Shown: piece by piece, positions 13,294-23,030 of the stretch
Numbering within the stretch: position 1 is the stretch's first letter
Layout of the letters: the number at the start of each line of letters is the position of its first letter
From: Chaetorhynchus papuensis
Taxonomy: Eukaryota > Chordata > Aves > Passeriformes > Rhipiduridae
Reading direction: 5' to 3'
NCBI GenBank assembly: GCA_013396525.1
Contig: VWYX01000013.1
Location: forward strand, 1,149,888 to 1,213,887
DNA length: 64,000 nucleotides
Notes under the pieces: generated by a model
What the model saw: the letters and a program-made list of their open reading frames with translations, nothing else
What the model was told of the DNA's origin: nothing
The model's database searches: none
Position numbers and translations under genes: made by a program

Positions 13294-14130
13294 ACTGAAT
13301 CTGTGAGCTCATTATGGTCTTTGTCTGTTCTCATTTAAATCAGCATCATTACTGCATGAAAAATGGCTCATCTTAATCCTCACTTGTGAGAAAAAACTAG
13401 TCAACGTAGCATACTATTTAAATGCTTAAGAACTACAAGATGTTCTCCATTAAATACATTTGGGCACATGTGCTTTCTCATGGGAACACATTATACTGCT
13501 AATCCTGTTGATATCAGATAGTATTCCTAAGACTTTAATTTCTAGACACGAATTTGCCTTTTTTTTTTAAATACATTTCCAGCAGGAACTGGAAAGCTGT
13601 ATTATAACTATTTTGCTTGATCAAGTCTGTTTTGTAAAACAGACATGAGAATATATGTTGTTGTTGTAAATGATACCTTATCTGACAAAAATCTTTCTCT
13701 TAGGCAGTGTTTAAATTTCATAACTTAATACCCTGATTTTTGTAGGGTTGTAAGAAAAACAGGTTTCCAAAGTGATACACTGATGCTGTGCAATTTTGGC
13801 TTCTAGGTGGATACTCCATTTTTACTTCCTTGTACTGCAGACAACCCTGTCTCTTTAAAGTACACCTAACATCTCAGTAGAAGTGGTTGTACTAATTAAC
13901 TATTTATGATAGGATGTCTTAACAGGGCACTTAGGCTACTACTATTCAAATAGGTGAATGAGTATTTGGCTAAAAAGGTGTTTGTTCCCTTTTAATAAAA
14001 GTCACTGATCATCCTGAATGTTGATAAATAGCTGAAATGATTATTTTGATGAGAAGAAAGGCTCAGTGATTAGGGTAGGCCTATTCTGAGGCATCATGTT
14101 TTCCCTCTCCTATGACACTACTTCTGTGGT

Positions 14131-14190
14131 ATTGACAAGTCAGCTTTGTGCCTTCATTTGCCACGTGAAAAACAGGCACAATAAAGTTTT
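14131..14190. repeat. Possible ancient MIR-like SINE trace
   Basis: The order of words (GACAAGTCA, TTGTGCCTTCATTTGCCACGTGAAAAA, CAGGCACAATAA) parallels the conserved core-to-tail of the MIR SINE family, where 'gcaagtcac', 'ctgtgcctcagtttcc', 'ctgtaaaatgg' and 'ataata' follow each other. MIR relics occur at low density in birds. The similarity is short and may be coincidence; a profile search would decide. Confidence 0.25.
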
Positions 14191-14856
14191 CTGCTTTGAC
14201 ATTTTGGCACTCAGAGAAGGTAACAATAAGGACTGAAGTGTTAAGGGCTGCAAGGAGCACAGCTACTTGTACCTGGGTCACTCTGGTCTAATGACTACCC
14301 AGAGTCACCTCCAGTGGAACCCCCCAAGTCCTTTCCAGGCATCAGCTATGAGTGATGGAATTATTAATGTGTCAGTTCTCTGTGATAATACCTATCTTTA
14401 TCAGAGAGTGAATATGCTTGTTGCTACCTTTAAATTCCTGAATATCTGATGAAATTCAAATGCAAATATCAAACTTAATCATTGTGGCTACACTGCAATA
14501 GGCCTCCCTCCTCAGACAAATGCAAACCAGCCAGTTTAAAAGCTGAAATACAGCCCTGCCTCCAGAAACTAACCACATCCACAATTCTCCTGTTTTCATG
14601 CACTCTGGAAAAATATGAACTATGCAACATGCTATGAAGGCCATAAAATTTGAGCTCTTCTGGATCAGGGAAGAGGAATCAGTTCCAAAAGCTTTGAGTT
14701 CCCACAAAGAACATCCTGTTGGCAGTTCCTCGCCCTTTTATACCCTAGCTCACTTGTTTTCACTGATCTAAATTGTGGCAATATGACAGAGAGAGTGTGA
14801 GAGTGAAAGAGAAATTCTTTCACATATGTCAATGCCAGCTGTGTTGTACCTTTCAG

Positions 14857-14871
14857 TTCTTCAAAAAGAAG
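14857..14871 (+). other. Possible 15-nt microexon
   Basis: A pyrimidine-rich stretch ending TACCTTTCAG (14847-14856) is followed by 15 nt and then GTAAGTTTTT at 14872. The segment is a multiple of three and would encode Phe-Phe-Lys-Lys-Lys. Frame-preserving microexons of this size are typical of neuronal genes. Splice-like pairs this close together will occur by chance in 64 kb, so this is a candidate only. Confidence 0.1.
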
Positions 14872-16894
14872 GTAAGTTTTTAGGTGACCCTGGCAGTGAC
14901 CTAAAAAGGCCACCATGACTTGAGTTCAGCAGGGGATGAGTGTTTGTTGCCCATGAAATGCAGCTTCCAGATAGGAGAGTAAAAGTGGCTACAGTAGTGA
15001 TAAATGTACCTGCAGATAGCTGCATGGATTAACATGGCTCTAATTTATTCCACATTAAGAAAAAGGACTGTAATGAGTTACTAATAAAAAAAGACTAAAG
15101 ATGGGTTCAAATTCAATGGTTAATGCTCTGCATAATTTACTGCAATAATCCTTTGGACCAAATAATTTTTTTTAAAGTACTTCTCCCTTTTGCTATGAAT
15201 GAAACACGTATGTTATTCTTCCCCCCAGCCCCTGCACCTACCCCCCAAGGTTTTGTTTGATCTTTCTGTGTATTGTTTGGCCATGAGCTATGCTGGCATA
15301 AAGTGTGATATCTGTGCTGGAGTTTGCTTCAACCCTCATTTGTCTACTCCATAGAAATATTTTCCTAAGCAAACATTTATGTTTGAGATGTCTTTAGTGT
15401 TGCACCTAATAGATTTCATAAATCATTTGTGCTGGCATTAATGGGACAGTGGAATCTCAGCACAGGGGGCATCGTAGCAAAGGAAAATTCCATTGCAGCT
15501 GGCTGAAAATGGAGAGAAGTGGATGCACTGCAGTGACATCCAGGTCCTGTTTTTTGATAAGGTGCAGTCTTCATTCACTGAAGGTACAGTGATACATATT
15601 TGTGGAAAAATGGTACAGAACATATAGGTGTTCTGTAGAAATTCAAATGTGCTCTAAAGCTCTTCACAAGCTTGACTCCAAGCATTCAGTTCCCCTTCCT
15701 CCTCCTTCTAAGATCTGTAAGGATATATTCCTGAATTAATTAATTACTTAGTAGATTTTTCAATGGCAGAAAGTGCTTATCTATAGGTACTCCATTCAAG
15801 CAGTTTGGAAAATCGTATTTCTGTGATCTAATACCCCATTTATTGCAACCAGACCTCATGGAAGAGATGCTGAGAATATGAACGCTGCTGTGGAATTGCT
15901 AGAAACTTACTTCCTTAAACTGACTATATTAGTTCATGATTTCATCTCCCAGCTCTTTCTTGGCTGGTCTTGTAGCTATCACTGACAGGAGTCTGTCCAG
16001 AATCTGAACTGCAAAAAGGTTCCCATTTTTATCCAATTGCCCCCAAACCCGAGCAGTTTGTCAGTGGTGACTATGTTAAAGTTTCTCCCTTGTGCTAAGT
16101 CAAAGCACCCACAGTCTGTTGCATATCTGACTTGAAGAGCTTCAGGTCAAGATGTAGTACTAGTGCTATCACTTTGGAATTTTTTCAGGATTTTCCCCCA
16201 CTGCCAGCCACGACTGTCCTCATCAGGACCTGGCTACTCAGACCATTATTGTCCCCTGTTTCATAGAATTCTACTATTTCAATCTGTATAGTCTTTGTTT
16301 CTCTAGGAAGTTGCAAATGAGCACTAATTGTGTGAGCTTTTTGAATATTATTAAATTTCGTATGAATAATACATCTGAAATATATATTTTTGTTGCAGCC
16401 TTCTACATAACAGTGTCAAAAACATATTCTGGTTCTGGAATGGGATTCTTTTCTGTGGAAGTATTGTATAATCATTAACAATATGTTGATCTGATTTTTG
16501 GCAAAATGTGGCTTTTGGGCAGCTGCTGTGATGGCTTGTGTCAGCAATGGATCTTGTAATAGGGTGAGAGAGTTAAATTAGTTGTTATTAGCAAAGGTCC
16601 AAGGTGAAAAGAAAACCATAATAGAAGTTTTGTAAAAATTCCTACATATCACTGTATTTTCGAAGCCAGCTCAGAAGGGTCTTTGTGTAGCGACATTAAG
16701 AATGAAGTAGGGGATATCATTCCTGCAGACATTTCAAAAGAGTTCCATGTTCCAAAAGGGGGTAATTAAAAAAACCAAAAAATTAAAATCTGGTTCTTTT
16801 ACTAAAGACAGAGGTACTAACTTCAGTTTGATTGCCAGCCAAAAATAGGCTTTTCTATTTCGAATGAGTACATCAGTATCTGCTTATTTTGCAG

Positions 16895-16942
16895 GCATCT
16901 AGTTCTTCCTGCTCTCTCTCTACTGTATTTCAGAAATTAATG
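16895..16942 (+). other. Possible 48-nt exon
   Basis: An acceptor-like TGCTTATTTTGCAG ends at 16894 and a donor GTGAGT starts at 16943. The enclosed 48 nt are open in one frame for 16 codons and keep the frame. A second, stronger acceptor, with a long CT-rich tract ending TATTTCAG at 16933, would give a 9-nt exon instead. It sits about 200 bp before CpG island 1. There is no homology support. Confidence 0.12.
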
Positions 16943-17477
16943 GTGAGTCATGTGAATGCTGTATTTTGTATCTATTATTTGATAGCTTTATCTGACAGCT
17001 ATGATGCATCCAGTCAGATCAAGCTGCAACTCCAAAGGCTTCATGAGCAGAGGACTTGATCACAGATTTCCGAGTGGTTTGAATTAAGCAGAGTGTATGA
17101 TATTCATGCCTCTAATAGACACGAAGAAAAACTGTCTCCTACGGCGGTGAATGGAGGGGGAGGTGTTTCTGTTTCAATTAAAGCCCAGGTGGTGCGTGAT
17201 GAGGGGGCCGGTGTCACATCTGCGCGCTCACAGCTGCGCTCTGGTCCCGGCCCGGCCCGTCTGCTCAGCCGCGCTCCTGCTCGGGCACCGGCCGCGGCCA
17301 GACGCGAGCCCGCCTTCCGCAAACCCCGACCGGAGCTGCTTTCCGTCAGTGCCTCCCGGCTGCGGCTTGCGCGGGAGGGAGCAGGCAGGTACTTCACGCT
17401 GATACACCAACTACCTTGCGCGGCAGGGAGTTATCCTGTGCCTCGGGAAATCCCCGCTCTGCGGTGGATGCCCGCGG

Positions 17478-17512
17478 CCCCGCGCGGCCCCGCGCTGCCC
17501 CGCGCTGCCCCC
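17478..17512 (-). promoter_or_regulatory. G-quadruplex motif / 10-bp CCCCGCGCNG repeats
   Basis: Four C runs (17478-17481, 17488-17491, 17498-17501, 17508-17512) are separated by exactly 6 nt each, giving a near-perfect 10-bp period. On the minus strand this is G4-N6-G4-N6-G4-N6-G5, which satisfies the usual quadruplex rule of at least three G with loops of at most seven. Promoter quadruplexes can affect transcription and also impede sequencing, which fits the assembly gap 140 bp further on. Confidence 0.8.
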
Positions 17513-17654
17513 GAGCCGCACGAGCAGCGCGGCGGCGGCGGCTCCGCGCTCTCCGGGAAGGCTCCTTCTGCCCTTTCCCGGAGCTCCGGGCCGTACGCGC
17601 TCCGCGAAGCCGCCGCCGCGGCCCCGAAAGGGTGAGGCGGAGCCGAGCCCGGCC

Positions 17655-17849
17655 NNNNNNNNNNNNNNNNNNNNNNNNNNNNNNNNNNNNNNNNNNNNNN
17701 NNNNNNNNNNNNNNNNNNNNNNNNNNNNNNNNNNNNNNNNNNNNNNNNNNNNNNNNNNNNNNNNNNNNNNNNNNNNNNNNNNNNNNNNNNNNNNNNNNNN
17801 NNNNNNNNNNNNNNNNNNNNNNNNNNNNNNNNNNNNNNNNNNNNNNNNN
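17655..17849. other. Assembly gap (195 N)
   Basis: 195 undetermined bases inside the GC-rich core of CpG island 1. GC-rich promoter DNA is commonly under-represented in short-read avian assemblies. A first exon or start codon could lie here. Translations that cross the gap are meaningless. Confidence 0.99.
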
Positions 17850-20087
17850 CCTCCCCGCCGGAGTGTGCCTGAGCCGGGAGGTACCGCTCGCGTCCTGTGT
17901 CTGGCCGTGCTGCTGAAAGAGCCCGACCCGGTGTCTGGCTGGGATGCGGTAGGAGAGATTCGCGGAATCGGAGATGTAAGAAATGAGAAGTTTTTGCATA
18001 ATTTGCGTTTGAGGTATCGCATCTCGTTGCGGAGTGAAGCCTTCGAGCTCCCTCGCCCGACTCTGTTACGCTCGCGTAATGGGAAAAGTATAAAGTGCTT
18101 CTGATTATTCGTGCTTCCTAGGGGCTGCGATACCTGCTGCATTGGGGGGGATGTGGAAGAGATTGCGCTCGTTCGAAAGTCTAGAAAGAAAAATGTAACT
18201 TTACAACAGTGCAAATTACGCAAATAAAAGTATGGGGGGAAATCAGCACAGATTCATTTCTAAAGAAGTGTAAAAATCCTTCATTTAAAGCTTAGTGTAA
18301 TCTTTGACATTTATGCGGGCACCTGAAAAAAAACCAGCCCTAAAGCGGAGCTTTGGTATGGAAGTACAGTGCTGCTGCGAGCAGACACATTTCTGTCTGC
18401 TTCTCATTTAAAGAGCCAGCTCCTTCTTTTTTGTATACCTAATACACGATACGCATGGAATATACAGCTGTGTGACAAAGTCATTCTGTATTCTTAAAGC
18501 TTAATATAATCAAATTCATTGCCTAAAGATGGTGTAGTTGAAGATTTGATCCTTTTTCACTGAAGTGGAAATACTTTCAGTAATTGAAAGCAGATTCATG
18601 TCTGGAGTTGTACAAGCCAAGGTTTTCATTTTTAAAATAAACCTTTTGTTCTTCAGCTTTAAATATTTCAGTAAGCCATCCGGAGACCTCTGTTAATTGC
18701 TAGAGTAGACTTTAAGGAACGATTGGGGGAAAAAAAAAAAAAACTGAGAAAGGTATGTCAGCAATTAAATTTACTTAAAATAATAATGTCTGTATTCCAG
18801 TGCATGAACATACCATTGCAGCTTTTGTGCACACTACATTTTAGTTTTCTTGTTCATCCACGTGAATCTGAATTTGAGCTACCCATCTGCCTGTGGAGTG
18901 TTTTATTTTAAACTATCTTCACTTATTTTCACCTTACTTAGCCCATTTGCCGGAGTTTTTTTAACAGTTTATTAAACAAAACAATCTGAACTTTGAAGAT
19001 TTGGGGAAATACTGATCTGCTCCAATAAACAAACCTGACATTTTGTAATGATAGCTGCCCTTTGTTAACTTTGTGTCTGTTTTCTGGCTGATCTTGTGGA
19101 AAGCTTTCAAAGCCCTTGCCTTCTAATATATTAGCAATGGAGAAAGAAACTTAGGATGTGAACTACCAAACTCCCAGACAAAGGCTGAGCTGCTTGTTAG
19201 AAGCTTTGAAGGTAGAGAACAATGGAGGGAGAGGAAGGGAAGTACCTTCTCTCCCTTAAGATCTCTGATCCACAGAGTAAATTCACTGAAAATGTGTAGA
19301 AAAGTTACTGAAGATGGCAAGAGTCCCCTATCCGTTGGAAAGTGTGTTAATTTCTTAGTAAGACACAAGGATCTAATTGCCTGAGGTTCAGCATAGCCTG
19401 TCATTAAGATAAGAATTTGTAATTTGCATAATGGCACTGAATAGACCGGGTTGATTCCCATGAACTCCTAGGTGGTGTGCACACAGCTGGTGTATTGCAC
19501 TTTTCCTGCTTTCAGAAGGTGAATCTTCTAATGTGTCCTCAGTGAGTTCAGGCGGAAATATTTGTGTACAACCCAGGAAGGGGAAGGTGCTCAAACAAGA
19601 ACAGAAAAAAATCTAGCTTACCATTTTTTTCATCCATCAGACTGGGGTTCAAAACTGTCAAGCAGTTCAGTAACTACAAATGAGATGTTACAAAGTTTTT
19701 TGATTGATTGCTCTGCAATCCTGTCTGGAGAGTGGCCTCGTATTTCACAGTATAAGAGTTTTTTTTTCTTTCAAGGAGTTATAAAAGGGTGTGTTACAAT
19801 TTAGCAAGAAACCTACAACAATAGGACCTTAAAAAAGAACATTTAATGTTTAGATGGCTTTGGCTTGTGTTTTTACTTTCTAACCTTTCTGTAGTAGGAC
19901 TGAGAACACAAGAAGTTATAAGTTCCATGCAGTATGGGGTATATTTTTTCCATGTGAGGAAAAGCCCCTGATGTGGTAGCTGTCTAGAAAAATTGATAAT
20001 TGATGCACTAAAAAAAATGTAAAATGTCATGTCAGATGTGTGGTCATTCTAAAGGTCCACAATAAGAATACTGCCATACACCCCTCA

Positions 20088-20220
20088 GCTTTGAAGTCTG
20101 ATTTTCTTAAGTTACAGATAGCAAGTTAGAGGCTGAACATTGAAATTAACTTTTCTAATAATGACAAATTTTAGTACTGAAGAGTTTATCCTTTGGCTAG
20201 GAAGATACAGAAATATCTGT
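20088..20220 (+). repeat. Unassigned 133-bp direct repeat, copy A
   Basis: This block recurs in the same orientation at 22899-23030. By hand alignment the copies differ at about 12 positions plus two single-base indels, roughly 89% identity, and share a 34-base identical run beginning CAAATTTTAGTACTGAAG (20165 onward). Similarity ends sharply on both sides: the flanks at 20060-20087 and 20221 onward show no match to those of copy B. I do not recognise the family and see no terminal inverted repeats, poly(A) tail or clear target-site duplication. Confidence 0.9.
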
Positions 20221-20824
20221 ACATATCAGTGTATGATGCAAATGGACCCAACTTAAGGAATTTGTCTTGAGCCGTAGTCTTTCATTTCTAATGTGTATCT
20301 GTGAAGATTTAACATGACTTTTCCAATTACCAAAATGGTCTGATAAGCAATTGCGAGATCAGACGCTATAACTTTTCTTCCTATAACTTGCATTGCTTCC
20401 CAATTCACTTGTTGAACTAAACAAGGAAAAATAAAAGGTCATAATATATACACTTTGTACAACATAGACATTTGAGTGATGGTATCAGAAAATAGGACTT
20501 CACTGTATTGTTGTCCAAAATAAGAAAAGACATTAGCTTTCCTATCCTTTCTGCATGTGTTCAAAGATCTTATTCTGCTGGTTATATTCATTCTAAATAC
20601 TTCTATAGGCTTCGCTCTGTGTGGGTTTGAAGGACTTTCTCCAGAGGTAGTTAAAGATTTATGCATTTCAGAATAGCAAGAGGGCTTTTGTATGTTCAGT
20701 GATGTATGGAGGATGATGCTGTGAGCTGGTGACCTCGCTAATGGTTTGAAGATGTATATATCTTTTTAGGTTTGAAGATTTTTATACAAAACAAGAAATC
20801 AGGATGAAATAAAGCAACTGTACT

Positions 20825-20841
20825 AAAAAAAAATTTTTTTT
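20825..20841. repeat. A9T8 tract
   Basis: Nine A followed by eight T. A-tracts of this form are rigid and intrinsically bent and tend to exclude nucleosomes. It is simple sequence with no further context. Confidence 0.85.
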
Positions 20842-21494
20842 CTGTAGTTTTCCAGCTAAGTTAACCTTTTTAAATGGTAGGGACAAGTGGAAAAAATGGC
20901 ACTTGTTTTCCTTTAAAAAATGTCACCCACGTTAAAAACTCTGAACAGAATAGGTAGGTGGCTGAAATACTCTGAATGAGTAGAAAATAGTCGTGCATCT
21001 TCTTTGTCTAAGATTGAGGAATTCAAAGTGCAATTATACACAAAAACTTCAGGATGCACTCAAAGTAACAACAAGGTGTGTAGTCTTCTTTTGAGATTGA
21101 CTAGGGCCACCATTTATCCAAACTTGAAATGAAATAACTGTTTTGTGTAAACTGCTAGAAAGTAGATTGTTTTTGAAGTAAGTCCTTTAGATGTAAGAAA
21201 AAGGTAGAGTTCTCATATCTGGAAACAGTATATCATTCTAGCTCTGAGTGAAAGGCTTATTTATGGCTTGTTGTAGAAAGGACTTTGCATAGCTTTGGTA
21301 TATGAATCATTGCAAACTTGTTGCTTTTGATACTGTAATCACTTATTTTTGTATTTAATACATGAAGGTACATTTACAGGAGGTTTAACTTCTGGTGTAT
21401 TCAGAATTCAGGAGTTGAGTCTGCATTAAGAAGTGTTACAGCAAAAGATTAAGCCAAACACCTGAACATGTTGAAATTTGCAAAAGAAAAATTT

Positions 21495-21533
21495 TTGTAG
21501 ATGTAGTTTTTTTAGAAAAAACTACATTTACAA
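21495..21533. repeat. 18-bp hairpin with 3-nt loop
   Basis: The left arm at 21495-21512 pairs with the right arm at 21516-21533 around the loop TAG. All 18 positions pair, with one G:T wobble at 21500. The central arm reads ATGTAGTTTTTT and its complement. This is longer than expected from random AT-rich DNA and could be a small fold-back element or a local inverted duplication. The stem is too short for a canonical pre-miRNA. Confidence 0.85.
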
Positions 21534-22559
21534 CTCAAAGTAATGCTGGCCTGACAAAATGGCAGAGGTGGTCTTGCTGCAATTTCTGAAGAACTGCGTT
21601 ACGACAAAACTGATTAAATACATGTAAAGGGGTTTCTGCATACTTTATTTTCTGTGGCAAGGGAACAGCAATTTTTGCAGTGGCAGTGAGCTAACATATC
21701 TAGTATCACATCAGCAGTGAGTTATGAGGTTTTATCTTTCTGATACAACTTGCTGTTTTGCTGCTTTCTCACTTTCGATGGGGATTCAGATGTATGCAGC
21801 AATATTTCTAAGATGATTAAAAGAAAAACAGGTTTAGAAGAAAGAAAATTAATCTAAAATAAGATCTCTTGCATCTCTGCATGACTAACATCCAACTGCT
21901 TTACCAGGTTTTTTTTTCTTTTTATTCTTTTTCAGTTGTTATTAGTCCAAGAGCTATTGACACGGGGCTTTTTTCTTGGTATCAAGAAGAATTGGTGTCC
22001 TGGAGAGCTATTTGGAATGCAAGAGTATATTTTAATCAAAACTTTAAAAAAAAAAGGCAACTACTATTATATAAAGATATTATTTGGTTGGTTTTCATAA
22101 TTGTATAAATCATAAAAAAGCACTACCTTAAGCTTTCAAATTGTCATAACTGCCAAACTAATTTTTAAACTGCTTTAATTTTCACCTCTAGTATAGTTGC
22201 TGACCACACACAAAGAAAAAAAAAGAAGAATGAACATGGTTTTTTAGAGCAGCTTTTGGTTTAATCATATAGGCCTGCTTTTTCATAAAACATTATTGTA
22301 CCCTTGTATGAAATATAACCAGTTTCAAATCTGCAGAAATTTCAGAGTTGTTAATTTTTGCAGAACATTTTTCCTCCTAAGTCAGAAACTGCATTAAAGA
22401 AAAGACTGTTGTCCAGGGAGTTGTAAAAAGTAGCCTGGAAAGCCTCTCATATTCTTTCTTTTAAGTAGAACAGAATTGCCTTACGTAGCAAATTTAACTT
22501 TGTTAACCTTTTATAATTATTTAACCATTTTTTCATTTTACCCCCTGCTTAAACATTGT

Positions 22560-22870
22560 ACATTAATGCAATAGACACCTGGCTGTGCTCTTAAAAGTTT
22601 ATTTGTCTTTCAATTCCTGTGATAGTAGGGGGCAGTATATCTCCTTAATTATCTTTGTTCAGGGAAATGTTGAAAGGCCAGGGTAGTTAAACAAGGCCAT
22701 TTGGATTTGCAGTAAGGTCGAAGTCAGATGCAAGGAAAGTGGTTATATGCATTATCATCTTATTGAGCACATCATCAGTAAAGTGACCTTGATGGAGGTG
22801 GAAAAAGCCATTTGGCTATTTTATGACAGCCACCTCTCTGCTGGCTTTATCCCTGCCAGAGTGTACTTCA
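22560..22870. promoter_or_regulatory. Regulatory-looking block with CTCF-like core
   Basis: The block is less simple in composition than its surroundings and contains AGTAGGGGGCAG at about 22624-22635, which resembles the AGGGGGCA core of the CTCF motif, along with homeodomain-type words (CATTAATGCAAT, TTAATTATC). It lies immediately before repeat copy B. Classification as an enhancer or insulator is inference from appearance only. Confidence 0.25.
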
Positions 22871-22898
22871 AATAGCTTTATCACAGTTTTCTCTTGTT

Positions 22899-23030
22899 GC
22901 TTTGAAATCTGATTTTTCTTAATTACAGATAACGAGTTAGAGGCTGAACAATGAAATGAACTGTTCTAATAATGGCAAATTTTAGTACTGAAGAGTTTAT
23001 CCTTTGGCTTGGGAGATCTAGAAATATCTC
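22899..23030 (+). repeat. Unassigned 133-bp direct repeat, copy B
   Basis: Second copy of the block at 20088-20220, in the same orientation and 2811 bp downstream. Differences include an extra T near 22916, a missing G near 22922 and a cluster of changes in the last 22 bases. The intervening 2.7 kb is not itself duplicated. It is either two insertions of an old, uncatalogued interspersed repeat or a duplicated regulatory element. Confidence 0.9.

Larger units (their letters stand above)
11559..17149. other. Non-coding tract upstream of CpG island 1
   Basis: No supported gene. It holds a T/G homopolymer junction near 12.52 kb, a tandem duplication near 13.25 kb, a weak SINE-like trace near 14.15 kb and two possible short exons (14857-14871 and 16895-16942), each listed separately. 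The rest is AT-rich sequence with no recognised element. Confidence 0.65.
17150..18110. promoter_or_regulatory. CpG island 1, candidate promoter
   Basis: The base composition changes abruptly from AT-rich to strongly GC-rich with dense CpG between about 17200 and 18080, apart from the gap at 17655-17849. Such islands in vertebrate genomes mark promoters, usually with dispersed start sites. Visible elements are a TGCGCGC word near 17220, GC-box-like GAGGCGGAG near 17634, and a G-quadruplex motif on the minus strand. No TATA box stands out. Donor-like sequences exist on both strands (plus: CAG then GTACTT near 17391, GAG then GTACCG near 17881; minus: CAAG then GTAGTT near 17410), so the direction of transcription cannot be fixed. 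The open frames inside are GC-driven and look like no known protein; the first exon may be untranslated or lost in the gap. Confidence 0.8.
18111..22559. other. Non-coding tract downstream of CpG island 1
   Basis: No supported gene. It contains A14 at 18730-18743, an A9T8 block at 20825-20841, repeat copy A at 20088-20220 and an 18-bp hairpin at 21495-21533. The remaining sequence is AT-rich with no recognised element. Confidence 0.65.

Noticed and set aside
16259..16285. TCATAGAATTC word resembling a CR1 terminal microsatellite
   Set aside because: Only one partial unit is present and the neighbouring sequence does not follow CR1.
17093..17635. 180-codon plus-strand open frame in CpG island 1
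   Set aside because: It begins in AT-rich DNA without a start context, becomes Ala/Arg/Pro-rich with the island, overlaps other open frames on both strands and has no recognisable domain. It is a composition effect.
17394..18223. Long minus-strand frames (201 and 270 codons) across island 1
   Set aside because: They span 195 N, which translate as unknown residues and hide any stops. The known parts resemble no protein.
19123..19461. 112-codon minus-strand frame
   Set aside because: No domain, no start context and no support from flanking splice sites.
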